From a virus, in IMG/VR virus record IMGVR_UViG_3300009009_000456, positions 1-27,436 of that record: a stretch of 27,436 nucleotides of DNA; one strand, written 5' to 3'. Below the pieces are notes generated by a model. It was given only the letters and a program-made list of their open reading frames with translations, had not been told where the DNA came from and made no database searches. Below are positions 9,601 to 16,618 of this stretch, in pieces. Within the stretch, counting starts at the first letter, position 1. The number at the start of each line of letters is the position of its first letter. The translations under genes were made by a program, and so were the position numbers.

Positions 9601-12309
9601 AGTAGTTCCGTTCCAAAGATTGGTGTAATCTAAAGAATAAGTAGTAAACTCAGGATATAGTGAATCCGGGTATCCTGTGATTTCCGTCTTATCTTTAGCT
9701 GGACGAAAGGTTTTAGGTAATCCTCCTCCGGGATTGACTTCGACTACCCCCAAAGGAAAAGTGTAGAATACCGGATCAAAGGCACCACCTCCAGCGTATC
9801 TGTCTCTACACGGCCAGTGAAATGAAGTATACGCGCCAAAAGTATTATCTGAATTAAATACTTTTAGTATCTTTAGTTTCCAATAGTCTTTAGACCTGCA
9901 ATTCAGAGCGACCAGTCTTCCGGCTGCTGAAACTAAGAACTTAGCCAGAGGGGAGGACAGGTGTGACTTACCCTCAGAGAGGGTATAGATAAGTTTATTC
10001 CCAGATAGATATTCAGGGGATATGTCCCCCAAAATAATCGAAGTAGCAGAACCCATGATTGCAGATACTCTTCGATACAGAACATAGTCTAAATCAGAAG
10101 AAGTAGTTGGATCTACTACTCTAACGTAAACATCTATCGTTAATCTGCTAGTCTCCAGCCCACACAGAGTGGGGGGAGGAGAAATTCGATATTCCGCCAA
10201 TTCGGAATAATCACTGCCATCTCTTGCAGCATTCGGAGAAAAAATCCCTTCACTCGCTGACGATGGTTCGGATTCCATCAATCTGTTGTTGGAGTCATAG
10301 TATGAATATACAAATAACGCTTCTATTTGTTTTCCTATTTTTTCCCCGTTACTTCCTACTCTAATTGGAAATCTACCTTTAGTTCCTGGAAGAGAACGTA
10401 TGGTTTCTACTTGGGGTCTTTCTAGCCTAAGTGAGTATACCTCTGTTCCATTGAACACCACGACACCGTCATCTTTTGTGGAGAAAAATGAAGAGCCTGA
10501 GTACGAAACACTGGAGACTATTTCACTTGTGGAGGGGCGCGCAGATATGCCATTTGAGGTGATGGTGGAGAAATCAGGAGAACCAACTGACGGAAGCATG
10601 GGATTTGCTTCGACCGGGAAAACAACCTCTCCCCACCTTTTCTGCACATACACCAATTCAGAAGAGGAGAATACTACGGAATTCTTGAAGACTAGCCTAT
10701 ACTGAGTCTCTGCCACCAATTCATTCGTATACCAGAGCTCATGCGCGGAATACCCAGACCCCAGCCCCCCAAAGAATATGGTATCCCCATGAACAGGATC
10801 ATACGGAGAAACCACTCCGTAGGGAGAATTAGTCACGATCGTGGCTCCGGGAATAAGCGTATCCTCACGAGTAAAATTCCATACTTCCCCATATTCATAT
10901 GAAAGAGAAGTAAGTCCATCCGATGACAGCAGCAATTCCGATCCGGTCGTTCCAGCCACATCTAATTGCGTAATCGAAGTAGCCTCCCCCAAAAGATCTA
11001 TTTTCTTTATCTCGACAACATCCCCTACTCGATAATAAGTAGAGGCAGAGGGGTATGGCACCGTGAATATTCCATTTACTGCAGATACTGTCCCATATGT
11101 AGTAAATGCAGGAGGTTGATCCACACGTAGTGCGGTAAGAAATTCATATTCGGATGGGCCTTTGAAGACTCGTCCGTTCACCAAAGCAGCAATGTTTTGC
11201 TGACCTTCAGCCAAGTTTGTGAACGCCTCTACTGTTTGGACATCTCCAATATCCACTCCAGTTCCATACTCAAAGGTGGACACACCCCAGGGCAAATACG
11301 CTGTCCGGGTAGCTATAGAATTGTCTGAGTTTAGGATATAGGTGTCTACCAAAGGTGTGCCATCTATCGTAGAATCAACTTTCTTATGTAAAGCATACCT
11401 AAACAAAAAAGTAGAATCTGGACGGGTGTCTAAACGTGCCGCGCTCAATCCAGACATTTCAGTTATGGTAAAATACGTCCGATTATCCGTATCCGAAACG
11501 TAACAACAGTTTTCTATAGGGTAATGCCGTGGTCCAATCGCGTCTGTTATCATTCCATCCACACCACCAAGTAGGCGAATGGGGGTGTACTTGGGGAGAG
11601 GGAGTGAGGTGTATATTTTTGCGCTAGTAGCACTAAGTCTCTCTATTTGAGCGATCAAATCGATAGGGAACATAGGCCAAACAAATCCTTGGGTGCCTAT
11701 TGTCTTGTACGTGCCGGTATCAAAATCCTGATACGGAGATCCCAAGAATGCAGCCCAAGTAATGGCTGGGGCAAGATTAAATCCGCTCCATGCTTGCCAC
11801 ACATTGCGGCTAAACATGGCATATTTATTCCCGTATATTTTTATCGGAGCAAAACGACAAACACTTTCTGAGGCCGCTCCATGCACGAAAATTGTATTTT
11901 CGGTTACTGGGTACTCGGCATCCGCCCAAAATTCAGCAAAAAAGTAGTAATCACCAAAATTCGTGGGAAGATCTATGTATCCAATATTTTTTACAATTTC
12001 TTGGAGCCCTCCAGACCATGACAGAGGATACGCTCGAGTCAAATATGGTATCTTACCTATTGGATATTCTTTTCGATACAATGAGTAATAAGTAGGAGAT
12101 CCTGGAGTAACCGGCATGCCGTTTACTGGAAATCTTCCTCCGCAAGTAACATATCCGCCCCGCTTCTTGATAACCCCTGCAGTGCTGATGTCCGCATTCT
12201 CCATCTCTTGGCAAAATCCATCAGCCAAACGTAATGGAGACACAGATCCATCTACCCCTCGATAACTGTTGATTGGAACAAGTGTCGCGGGATCTGGTCT
12301 TATCGACAT
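6682..12309 (-). CDS. Giant tail nozzle / tail stabilisation protein (1875 aa)
   Basis: A single uninterrupted frame runs from ATG 12309, behind AGGAG. The N-terminus (residues 14-50) contains SYRGVDGSVSPLRLADGFCQ followed by ENADISTAGVIKKRGGY, the pattern seen at the start of short-tail nozzle and stabilisation proteins (T7 gp12, P22 gp10 type), where an 'EN...G.i.kRgG' segment precedes a beta-propeller. Residues about 1530-1800 again look propeller-like, with blades such as NTLIVQKKNSLWRGTF, YFINPEGVYYTD and EYYFASSRGRVYRL. Such proteins are usually well under 1,000 residues, so residues about 250-1480 appear to be an extra beta-rich expansion (Thr/Ser/Tyr-rich). This middle part is visibly more AT-rich than its neighbours. 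It lies directly after the adaptor gene, as expected for a protein that extends the tail below it. Confidence 0.85.
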   Translation of the reverse strand: MSIRPDPATLVPINSYRGVDGSVSPLRLADGFCQEMENADISTAGVIKKRGGYVTCGGRFPVNGMPVTPGSPTYYSLYRKEYPIGKIPYLTRAYPLSWSGGLQEIVKNIGYIDLPTNFGDYYFFAEFWADAEYPVTENTIFVHGAASESVCRFAPIKIYGNKYAMFSRNVWQAWSGFNLAPAITWAAFLGSPYQDFDTGTYKTIGTQGFVWPMFPIDLIAQIERLSATSAKIYTSLPLPKYTPIRLLGGVDGMITDAIGPRHYPIENCCYVSDTDNRTYFTITEMSGLSAARLDTRPDSTFLFRYALHKKVDSTIDGTPLVDTYILNSDNSIATRTAYLPWGVSTFEYGTGVDIGDVQTVEAFTNLAEGQQNIAALVNGRVFKGPSEYEFLTALRVDQPPAFTTYGTVSAVNGIFTVPYPSASTYYRVGDVVEIKKIDLLGEATSITQLDVAGTTGSELLLSSDGLTSLSYEYGEVWNFTREDTLIPGATIVTNSPYGVVSPYDPVHGDTIFFGGLGSGYSAHELWYTNELVAETQYRLVFKNSVVFSSSELVYVQKRWGEVVFPVEANPMLPSVGSPDFSTITSNGISARPSTSEIVSSVSYSGSSFFSTKDDGVVVFNGTEVYSLRLERPQVETIRSLPGTKGRFPIRVGSNGEKIGKQIEALFVYSYYDSNNRLMESEPSSASEGIFSPNAARDGSDYSELAEYRISPPPTLCGLETSRLTIDVYVRVVDPTTSSDLDYVLYRRVSAIMGSATSIILGDISPEYLSGNKLIYTLSEGKSHLSSPLAKFLVSAAGRLVALNCRSKDYWKLKILKVFNSDNTFGAYTSFHWPCRDRYAGGGAFDPVFYTFPLGVVEVNPGGGLPKTFRPAKDKTEITGYPDSLYPEFTTYSLDYTNLWNGTTGCSVNGDTLATSPRVKLKLTYGDVSDRFNVTTTVTTDQSVKFRFAGSATPTGLPIDFLGDTFKSLTSPPASPTTLRGSTRWTDASLDSTGIPIALRDTTALEFPEAYVSGGSWTDALSKRVLQSQVDNADYGIVISTEAGETKIYYYYDATIAAPVAPAQPNSYCIINGPSTLGNIRKAGTTKILSFDSDLTFITEAVITGTVSVGTRTYKSIRLFPITFTLDATGAYAAQKYEVVADEIMDLGAFSYSMTIYERAALTSPVTFSGFTLPSTTLTVYHTTLRIDTLFAVDDYAIVELSDGDQKRIPQGFPKLMPGAFRVKSVGNTGGGSPYYITIDVPYSPEFRSATTATTSIELDEYSYIVNAKKIIYLTSGNIRVYVGTGAQPYQSLTRSLTVGNAAQAYASFLLLRGADFTSADVGLSGYYWRVGGDSSGYATLRTNLTAIDYSKITGIRYSSFTNVSTSSTYGIPVPCPISLGLADSLLDLALPIFSKTPLLVDVGLVQVGKRITGAINSLYNHFFYAYNDSYPAGLMEAEPNEIIISANTSVLNYITDIYTGYSQYNPFRWTQYDFWYSAAFVSLATDAFYQSTQFVNDGTGTYKTRKVIFGKHHTSSSTSGTSILDNYPNRIQWTDARSETVISPNIPMFGEGNYYDLDTQDDSEILGASSFQNTLIVQKKNSLWRGTFDNYGDLTFQRIQSPVGGYGHNNMPSTLSYMYFINPEGVYYTDGNAVEPVLKLNKLFEDRVNKSQYLLSRTAGFADQKNKQLYVGTPYVSNYITDTADIDGQFNYCYNDGVMGWQVNKGFDAYKWTSINGEYYFASSRGRVYRLRSEPFLSRYRDGEEAVPFAMLTRYLTADEGVNFKFWRNVLFQFGTTSDFTMNVSYQIDFKSTTYPLETYPITGAETVAGAKWYGNDRVMKAIRETFGQRVAQVSFLFTEATIDTDCPIYSVQVQGMLTNTRLVPQKNTRAGGDR

Positions 12310-12313
12310 TGGA

Positions 12314-13585
12314 TTATCTCCTGAAAGGTCTTGCTCCCCATTGGTTCATCGTGGAGCGATTGATTCGAATTCCGGTAACCCTTCCTCCGAGGTCACCTGC
12401 GAGCTCTTGAAGCTGGAGCTTCAGTGAGTTTACCACTTCAGGATCTGTCTCGTTAAGGGCTCCTCTGACTTTCTGGGTAGCCCAGTCTGTCAGGAAGGTG
12501 TCGAAGGCTTCCCCGAAGATGGAGACTCCGGTGGCCACGCCAAAGCAAACGATGTCGTCGAGCTCGATGGAGCCCCACTGGGTTCCAGGAAGGTCTGAGA
12601 TGTCCCACTCCATGAAGTGCCCAGTACCGCCTACGAGGTAGACAGCGGAGACTGGCTGGGTCTGCACTGTGGTTCCGGTTCCTGTGACCACAGGAGAGGC
12701 CAGAGCGACGACAGCAGGTACGGCAATGGCTGCGGCACGCACTTGGTTGGCCGTGGGAGTAGCACCGCCAAAATTGACTGTGATGGCATTTCCTGAGGCC
12801 GAGACAGCCAAGCCGCCGCCTCCCGTGTCGGTGTACTGCACCGAGATAGCCTGTCCGCCTGTCCCAGCCGTTGCCGCTACCCAGGTGAGATCCTGAATCA
12901 CATAGGCTGCGTATTTCCGTCCATACGGAGCTGAAGCCAAGGTGATTTTTTTGGTTGTGGAGTTCACGGAGTTGTACGGATACAGAGCCTTGAGCTCTCC
13001 TGTCGTGTGATCCGACACGCTGATAAACGCCATGGTCGGATCAGAAGCGTAGGTGGTCAACCGGCTGTCCGCTAGCTCGTCCAGAGTGATTACGTTGCTC
13101 TCAAGATTCGTAATCCGTCCACAATACGTCCCCAGAGGTGCGATTCTGCGGCTGATAACCATCTTCGCCGTGAAGCTCACCAGCGAAGGTGGATAGACGT
13201 AGATCTTGTTGTTCATCTGGCTCCACACATTGGGGTAATACGTGCGGATTCTGTTGGTCTGGTACCGATACGTCTGTTTCCAGTCGTGTTTAGGTATTTT
13301 CACCCAGCCCCAGGGCTGTTGCGACTCATTTGGAGGAGAAGGAATCTGAAAATGCTCAATTCTCTTCGTCCAGAGGTTCTCCGGGAGAGTATATTCAGAC
13401 TGTCCAGCGATAATCTGCAGTTCGTAGATCTCTCCAAAGTGGGTATCGTTGCTTTTTACGAAATGGTTGTACGCAAAGCGATAGGCTTCGTTAAGACACC
13501 GAAGAATGTAGGTGCTGTCGATAGGATCTGTTTGATATTCAAGCAATCTGTCTCGGACAATCGCCTCGAGTTCTTTGGTGTCCAT
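12314..13585 (-). CDS. Head-tail adaptor (tail tubular protein A-like) with inserted beta domain (423 aa)
   Basis: It starts at ATG 13585, 3 nt after the preceding stop. The N-terminal pattern, a helix (LEAIVRDRLLEYQTD), then YILRCLNEAYRFAYN, then QIIAGQSEYTLPENLWTKRI, is typical of podovirus head-to-tail adaptors such as T7 gp11, which bind the portal ring and the nozzle. The C-terminal part (residues 322-423: DISDLPGTQW, a helix VVNSLKLQLQELAGD, ending ARPFRR) continues that fold. Between them residues about 235-321 form a Gly/Ala/Val/Thr-rich beta segment with the motif GGLAVSASGNAITVNFGGA, which looks like an independent domain. The gene sits immediately before the nozzle gene (4-nt gap). 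The adaptor call rests on pattern and gene order. Confidence 0.8.
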   Translation of the reverse strand: MDTKELEAIVRDRLLEYQTDPIDSTYILRCLNEAYRFAYNHFVKSNDTHFGEIYELQIIAGQSEYTLPENLWTKRIEHFQIPSPPNESQQPWGWVKIPKHDWKQTYRYQTNRIRTYYPNVWSQMNNKIYVYPPSLVSFTAKMVISRRIAPLGTYCGRITNLESNVITLDELADSRLTTYASDPTMAFISVSDHTTGELKALYPYNSVNSTTKKITLASAPYGRKYAAYVIQDLTWVAATAGTGGQAISVQYTDTGGGGLAVSASGNAITVNFGGATPTANQVRAAAIAVPAVVALASPVVTGTGTTVQTQPVSAVYLVGGTGHFMEWDISDLPGTQWGSIELDDIVCFGVATGVSIFGEAFDTFLTDWATQKVRGALNETDPEVVNSLKLQLQELAGDLGGRVTGIRINRSTMNQWGARPFRR

Positions 13586-13588
13586 GGA

Positions 13589-14686
13589 TTACTCCATTTG
13601 GTTGATAAGCTGTCGGGCTTTCTCAGCAGGAAGCTTTCCTTCACGCACCATGCGAAGGAGTCTGTCGATTTCAGGGTTAGCCTTCATGCGGCCAGCGAGA
13701 CTTGAAGGGAGTTTCCGCTGCGGAGTGAATCCTTCCTTCTTAGCGTACTCACGGAACTTGTTTCCAACGTCCCGGGTGTACTGCATCGCGGGTTTTACGT
13801 CCTCTTTCACTTTACTTCTTGCCATTTTCTCCACCAGTCTTGGTAATGCGGAAGTGGTTTCCTCGACAGCAGGTCCGGCGAGGTCACTTCCGAGTTTCTC
13901 TACAGCAGGTTTTACGGCTTTACTTCCCAGCTTGCCAGCGATTCCTTTCGCTGCAGCTTTTCCAAGCCCCATGACAGGGCCTGTGGCGAGAGAACCGAGC
14001 AGCCAAGGAAGTTCTTCCTCTTCCGCTCCCTCTTCTCTCATCATTTCCCATGGAACATTCAGTCCCGTAAGCGGATCTTCGTCTTTTTTGGTCTGAGTTT
14101 TCTCAGGCTTCTTCTCTCCGAAGACATCTCCGCTGAGTTCTACAGTTTTCTTAGCAACAGAATCAGTTTTTCCAACAGTTTTCGCTCCACCCTGTTTCTT
14201 TTGGAAGGGTGTTTTAGCCACTGCAACCTCAGACACTTTAGCTGAAGGCTCAGGAGGAAGGTCATCTTCACGAATTTTGCGGAGCGGACCAGTTTTTTCT
14301 TCTTTTGTCGGAGAGAATTCTTCAAGGAGTTCATCGATTGAAGCGCCTTCTTCGTCATAGGACGGAATATCTCCGGGAGGAGCTCGATATTCTCCCCGAG
14401 GCTCAGAATCATCGAAAGTGGTAGGGATGTCGGCGTATTTAAACTCTTTCTCTGCTGGGGATTCTCCTTCTGGGTCATACCATCTTTGTCCTTTTATTCT
14501 CTTTTGTTCTTTCTCGAGACTGCCCAATGCCTTGAGCATCTCTTCCACTGCGATTGGTTCTTCGTCCTGTCTGCCTTTAACGCCGCCAGACTTCATGGCT
14601 TTCAGATATTCTTCAATATCGAAAAGAGCTGGGTCAGTTTCGTCCACAATGCCGAGATAATCAGGATTGAAGGTGTCTTTAGCCAT
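13589..14686 (-). CDS. Unrecognised charged protein with Gly/Ala amphipathic segment (365 aa)
   Basis: The ATG at 14686 lies 1 nt after the stop of the 127-aa gene, whose last codons supply the GGGAGG ribosome site. Residues 1-225 are strongly charged, rich in Glu, Lys, Asp and Pro, and likely disordered with short helices. Residues 226-270 (ELPWLLGSLATGPVMGLGKA onward) are hydrophobic and Gly/Ala/Lys-rich and could associate with membrane. Residues 280-365 are basic and helical, ending in a compact segment IDRLLRMVREGKLPAEKARQ. I do not recognise a family. Its place between capsid and tail genes, with a membrane-active stretch, would suit a minor or internal virion protein, but this is speculative. 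Confidence 0.8.
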   Translation of the reverse strand: MAKDTFNPDYLGIVDETDPALFDIEEYLKAMKSGGVKGRQDEEPIAVEEMLKALGSLEKEQKRIKGQRWYDPEGESPAEKEFKYADIPTTFDDSEPRGEYRAPPGDIPSYDEEGASIDELLEEFSPTKEEKTGPLRKIREDDLPPEPSAKVSEVAVAKTPFQKKQGGAKTVGKTDSVAKKTVELSGDVFGEKKPEKTQTKKDEDPLTGLNVPWEMMREEGAEEEELPWLLGSLATGPVMGLGKAAAKGIAGKLGSKAVKPAVEKLGSDLAGPAVEETTSALPRLVEKMARSKVKEDVKPAMQYTRDVGNKFREYAKKEGFTPQRKLPSSLAGRMKANPEIDRLLRMVREGKLPAEKARQLINQME

Positions 14687-14687
14687 G

Positions 14688-15071
14688 TTATTTTCCTCCC
14701 CGCATTCTCAGGAGCTTGTCCTTCAATCCCTGCTGTTGCTGCGGGGCGGGGGTAGGAAGCTTATACCCCGGAGGAAGAGGTTGAGAGGGTGCAGTATCCC
14801 GTGAAGGCCGCGCAGTGCCGACTCCCTCTGGTCCTTTCGGTGGAATATATCGTCCGTCGCCGTGTGTGGGACGGATAATTTTTTCCTTTATGTCCCTGTT
14901 TGGAACGGGTCCGCCTGGGATTTCCTTATTCCGAAGATTCCAAAAATCTTCCTCTTCCTCAGGAAGCGGAGTAGGAGCAGCAGAAGGAGATTCATTGAAC
15001 ATCGGTTTTCCTTCCCGATACCCTTTGACCAAGTCCTCCAGTGCTTGCGGCAGAATAGCACCTTGTGGCAT
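14688..15071 (-). CDS. Hypothetical Pro-rich small protein (127 aa)
   Basis: It starts at ATG 15071, 1 nt after the stop of the 49-aa gene, and is followed after 1 nt by the 365-aa gene, so the three are translationally coupled. A short helical N-terminus (MPQGAILPQALEDLVKGYRE) leads into an acidic, then Pro/Gly/Arg-rich chain with little folded character. The end is Gln-rich and then basic (GLKDKLLRMRGGK). No known domain is visible. A virion-associated or assembly role would be a guess from context. Confidence 0.75.
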   Translation of the reverse strand: MPQGAILPQALEDLVKGYREGKPMFNESPSAAPTPLPEEEEDFWNLRNKEIPGGPVPNRDIKEKIIRPTHGDGRYIPPKGPEGVGTARPSRDTAPSQPLPPGYKLPTPAPQQQQGLKDKLLRMRGGK

Positions 15072-15072
15072 A

Positions 15073-15222
15073 TTATTTCTCCTTCTTGCTTTTGTACTTC
15101 TTCACTTTATGGAAGATGTAATTCGCCAAAGCCCAATTGGTTTCCTTGCCCTTCTTTCCGGCAGCTTCCTTGGCTTTGTCCCATTTGCGCTCGTCCTTGG
15201 GAGTCTTAACAAATCCGGGCAT
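15073..15222 (-). CDS. Small Lys-rich protein, first gene after the terminator (49 aa)
   Basis: This short frame begins at ATG 15222 with GAGGATGTC directly upstream and ends at TAA 15073-15075, 1 nt before the next ATG. The product starts MPGFVKTPKDERKWDKAKEA and ends KVKKYKSKKEK. It is very basic, with two probable helices separated by a Gly/Lys turn and a conserved-looking WALANYIFHK segment. Short basic proteins of this general shape (KDERxWxxAKxxA followed by an aromatic helix) are familiar in phage structural regions, but I know no function for them. Good ribosome site, tight spacing and coding-like composition support it as a real gene. Confidence 0.75.
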   Translation of the reverse strand: MPGFVKTPKDERKWDKAKEAAGKKGKETNWALANYIFHKVKKYKSKKEK

Positions 15223-15249
15223 GACATCCTCCACGAATCATCATACACC

Positions 15250-15286
15250 AAAAAACGAAAAAGCCCCATCGAGAGTTCGACAGGGC
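15250..15286 (-). terminator. Rho-independent terminator inside the structural operon
   Basis: On the minus-strand RNA a 10-bp stem (plus-strand arms 15277-15286 and 15263-15272, two G-U wobble pairs) closes a 4-nt loop. It is followed at once by a run of five U, then CG, then six U (15250-15262). It lies 21 nt after the stop of the 118-aa gene and 28 nt before the 49-aa gene. It separates the abundant head genes upstream from the tail and internal-protein genes downstream. No clear promoter follows it, so it may act as a partial terminator that lowers downstream expression. Confidence 0.85.
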
Positions 15287-15307
15287 CTTATCACTCTAGG
15301 AGTCCCA

Positions 15308-15664
15308 CTAGCGAACGGGGAGATCGCCAGGGCCCATGCCAGCGGGAACCGCACCACCGGTGGGCTTAGCCATCGGTTTTGCAGGACCGGCACCAACAGG
15401 GGGTTTCCCGGCAAGACCCTCACCCGGTTTAGGGGCAGGCTTGGACAGAATGGATTCAATCTGCGACAGCTGGTCAGGCGAAACCTGGAATCCGGCGTCG
15501 ATCAGAGCTGATTCGAGAGGAGATTCCTTCCCGAACAGATCATCTTCTCCGCCTTCAAGGTCTTGACCCATGATGTCGTCAATATACGAGGAGTCCTCGT
15601 CACCCGGAAGTGGCGCAGGATTTCCCATTGGAGGCTTACCGCCCATAGGCATTGGCATAGGCAT
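15308..15664 (-). CDS. Met/Pro-rich acidic protein after capsid genes (118 aa)
   Basis: It starts at ATG 15664 with AAGGAG upstream, 11 nt after the preceding stop, and ends just before the terminator. The N-terminus is the odd repeat MPMPMPMGGKPPMGNPAPLPG. Residues 21-55 are acidic (GDEDSSYIDDIMGQDLEGGE), and residues 50-75 can form a helix (SALIDAGFQVSPDQLSQIES). The rest is a Pro/Gly/Lys/Ala linker. It has no recognised domain. Its place after the capsid and lectin-like proteins and before a terminator suggests a head accessory role. Its low-complexity ends resemble those of the portal C-terminus. Confidence 0.75.
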   Translation of the reverse strand: MPMPMPMGGKPPMGNPAPLPGDEDSSYIDDIMGQDLEGGEDDLFGKESPLESALIDAGFQVSPDQLSQIESILSKPAPKPGEGLAGKPPVGAGPAKPMAKPTGGAVPAGMGPGDLPVR

Positions 15665-15675
15665 GATCTATCTCC

Positions 15676-16590
15676 TTATGGGTTGATGGCGACAACGACA
15701 GTGTCGATGTCGAACACGGGAGGCGTATGGGTAGCTGCGGCATAGCTCGCTCCGTGACATGTACGGGCCGCAAACTGAAGTCCGCTGGCTACTGTAGCCG
15801 CTATCGAAACCACGAACGCATCGTCAATGAACAAAGAGACTGTGGGAGTTCCTCCAGTCGTCGAGTAGTTGTTCTCAATGCGATAGGTGTGCTTTCCGGA
15901 AGTCGGAATCGGGAACGCCGCACTGGTGAGAATCGTTCCCGCCGTGGCAGGACGAATCCGAAGGTATCCATTTCCGGCGTAGAACTTCAGAGCCACGAAA
16001 GCAACGTCGCTGGTTCCATCCACGTATCCGAACTCTTTCGATGCATCAACGAAGTGCGTGGCGAGATCGCCCGCTCCCATGAATCCGATTTCCTGGAACG
16101 CCACGCCGACAGCATAAGCATTCTTCGGAACGGTAAGTTCGAACTGAGCAACCCAAGGAGTGGACCCTGGAATCCAGAGAGCTCCTTCCTGAGAAACACC
16201 CGCCACGTTCGCTGCATTGACGTCACGATTCGTGAGGCGAAGAACACCCGTGGAGGACGCTGTGGTAGAAGCCACAGGGATACCTACAGTGGAAGCTGTG
16301 GGGGTTGAATCCGACCCACGAAGAGCCAAGAGGTGTCCCGTTCCAGTCACGTAGTAAGGATCCAAGTCTGCATCCAGACCGGTGAGTCCGGTGATATACG
16401 TGGCGACATCGACTTCATCGCCGCCGCCCACGTCGGTACGCACATAGTGAACCAGTCCCTTGCCCTGAAAAGTCTCAATCATTCCGCACTGCATAGCAGA
16501 GAGAAGGAGTCCGTTGTTGGACCGCTTGCCAGCAGACAGATGCCGGTCAAGTGTGTCCTGTTGAAGTCTCGATAATCCAATTGCTGGCAT
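15676..16590 (-). CDS. Structural protein with lectin-like (concanavalin-type) beta domain (304 aa)
   Basis: It starts at ATG 16590 behind AAAGGA. Residues 1-80 are mixed (MPAIGLSRLQQDTLDRHLSA at the start). Residues about 85-304 look like a beta-sandwich of the concanavalin A-like/LamG type: long alternating strands, a KHTYRIENN strand, then TPTVSLFIDDAFVVSI, then a closing strand VFDIDTVVVAINP. This is the usual 'Y.i....g.v.lyIDg..v' order of those folds, which often bind sugars or other proteins on the virion surface. Next to the major capsid gene (with only the homing endonuclease between), it could be a head decoration or head-fibre protein. The fold call is by pattern only. Confidence 0.82.
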   Translation of the reverse strand: MPAIGLSRLQQDTLDRHLSAGKRSNNGLLLSAMQCGMIETFQGKGLVHYVRTDVGGGDEVDVATYITGLTGLDADLDPYYVTGTGHLLALRGSDSTPTASTVGIPVASTTASSTGVLRLTNRDVNAANVAGVSQEGALWIPGSTPWVAQFELTVPKNAYAVGVAFQEIGFMGAGDLATHFVDASKEFGYVDGTSDVAFVALKFYAGNGYLRIRPATAGTILTSAAFPIPTSGKHTYRIENNYSTTGGTPTVSLFIDDAFVVSIAATVASGLQFAARTCHGASYAAATHTPPVFDIDTVVVAINP

Positions 16591-16618
16591 ATCGTATCCT
16601 TTCGGTTATTCAAAAGAG

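Noticed and set aside
15240-15268. A promoter directly after the terminator
   Set aside because: TATGAT is a fair -10, but no -35 is found at 16-18 bp; the position overlaps the terminator stem. Kept only as a possibility under the terminator finding.
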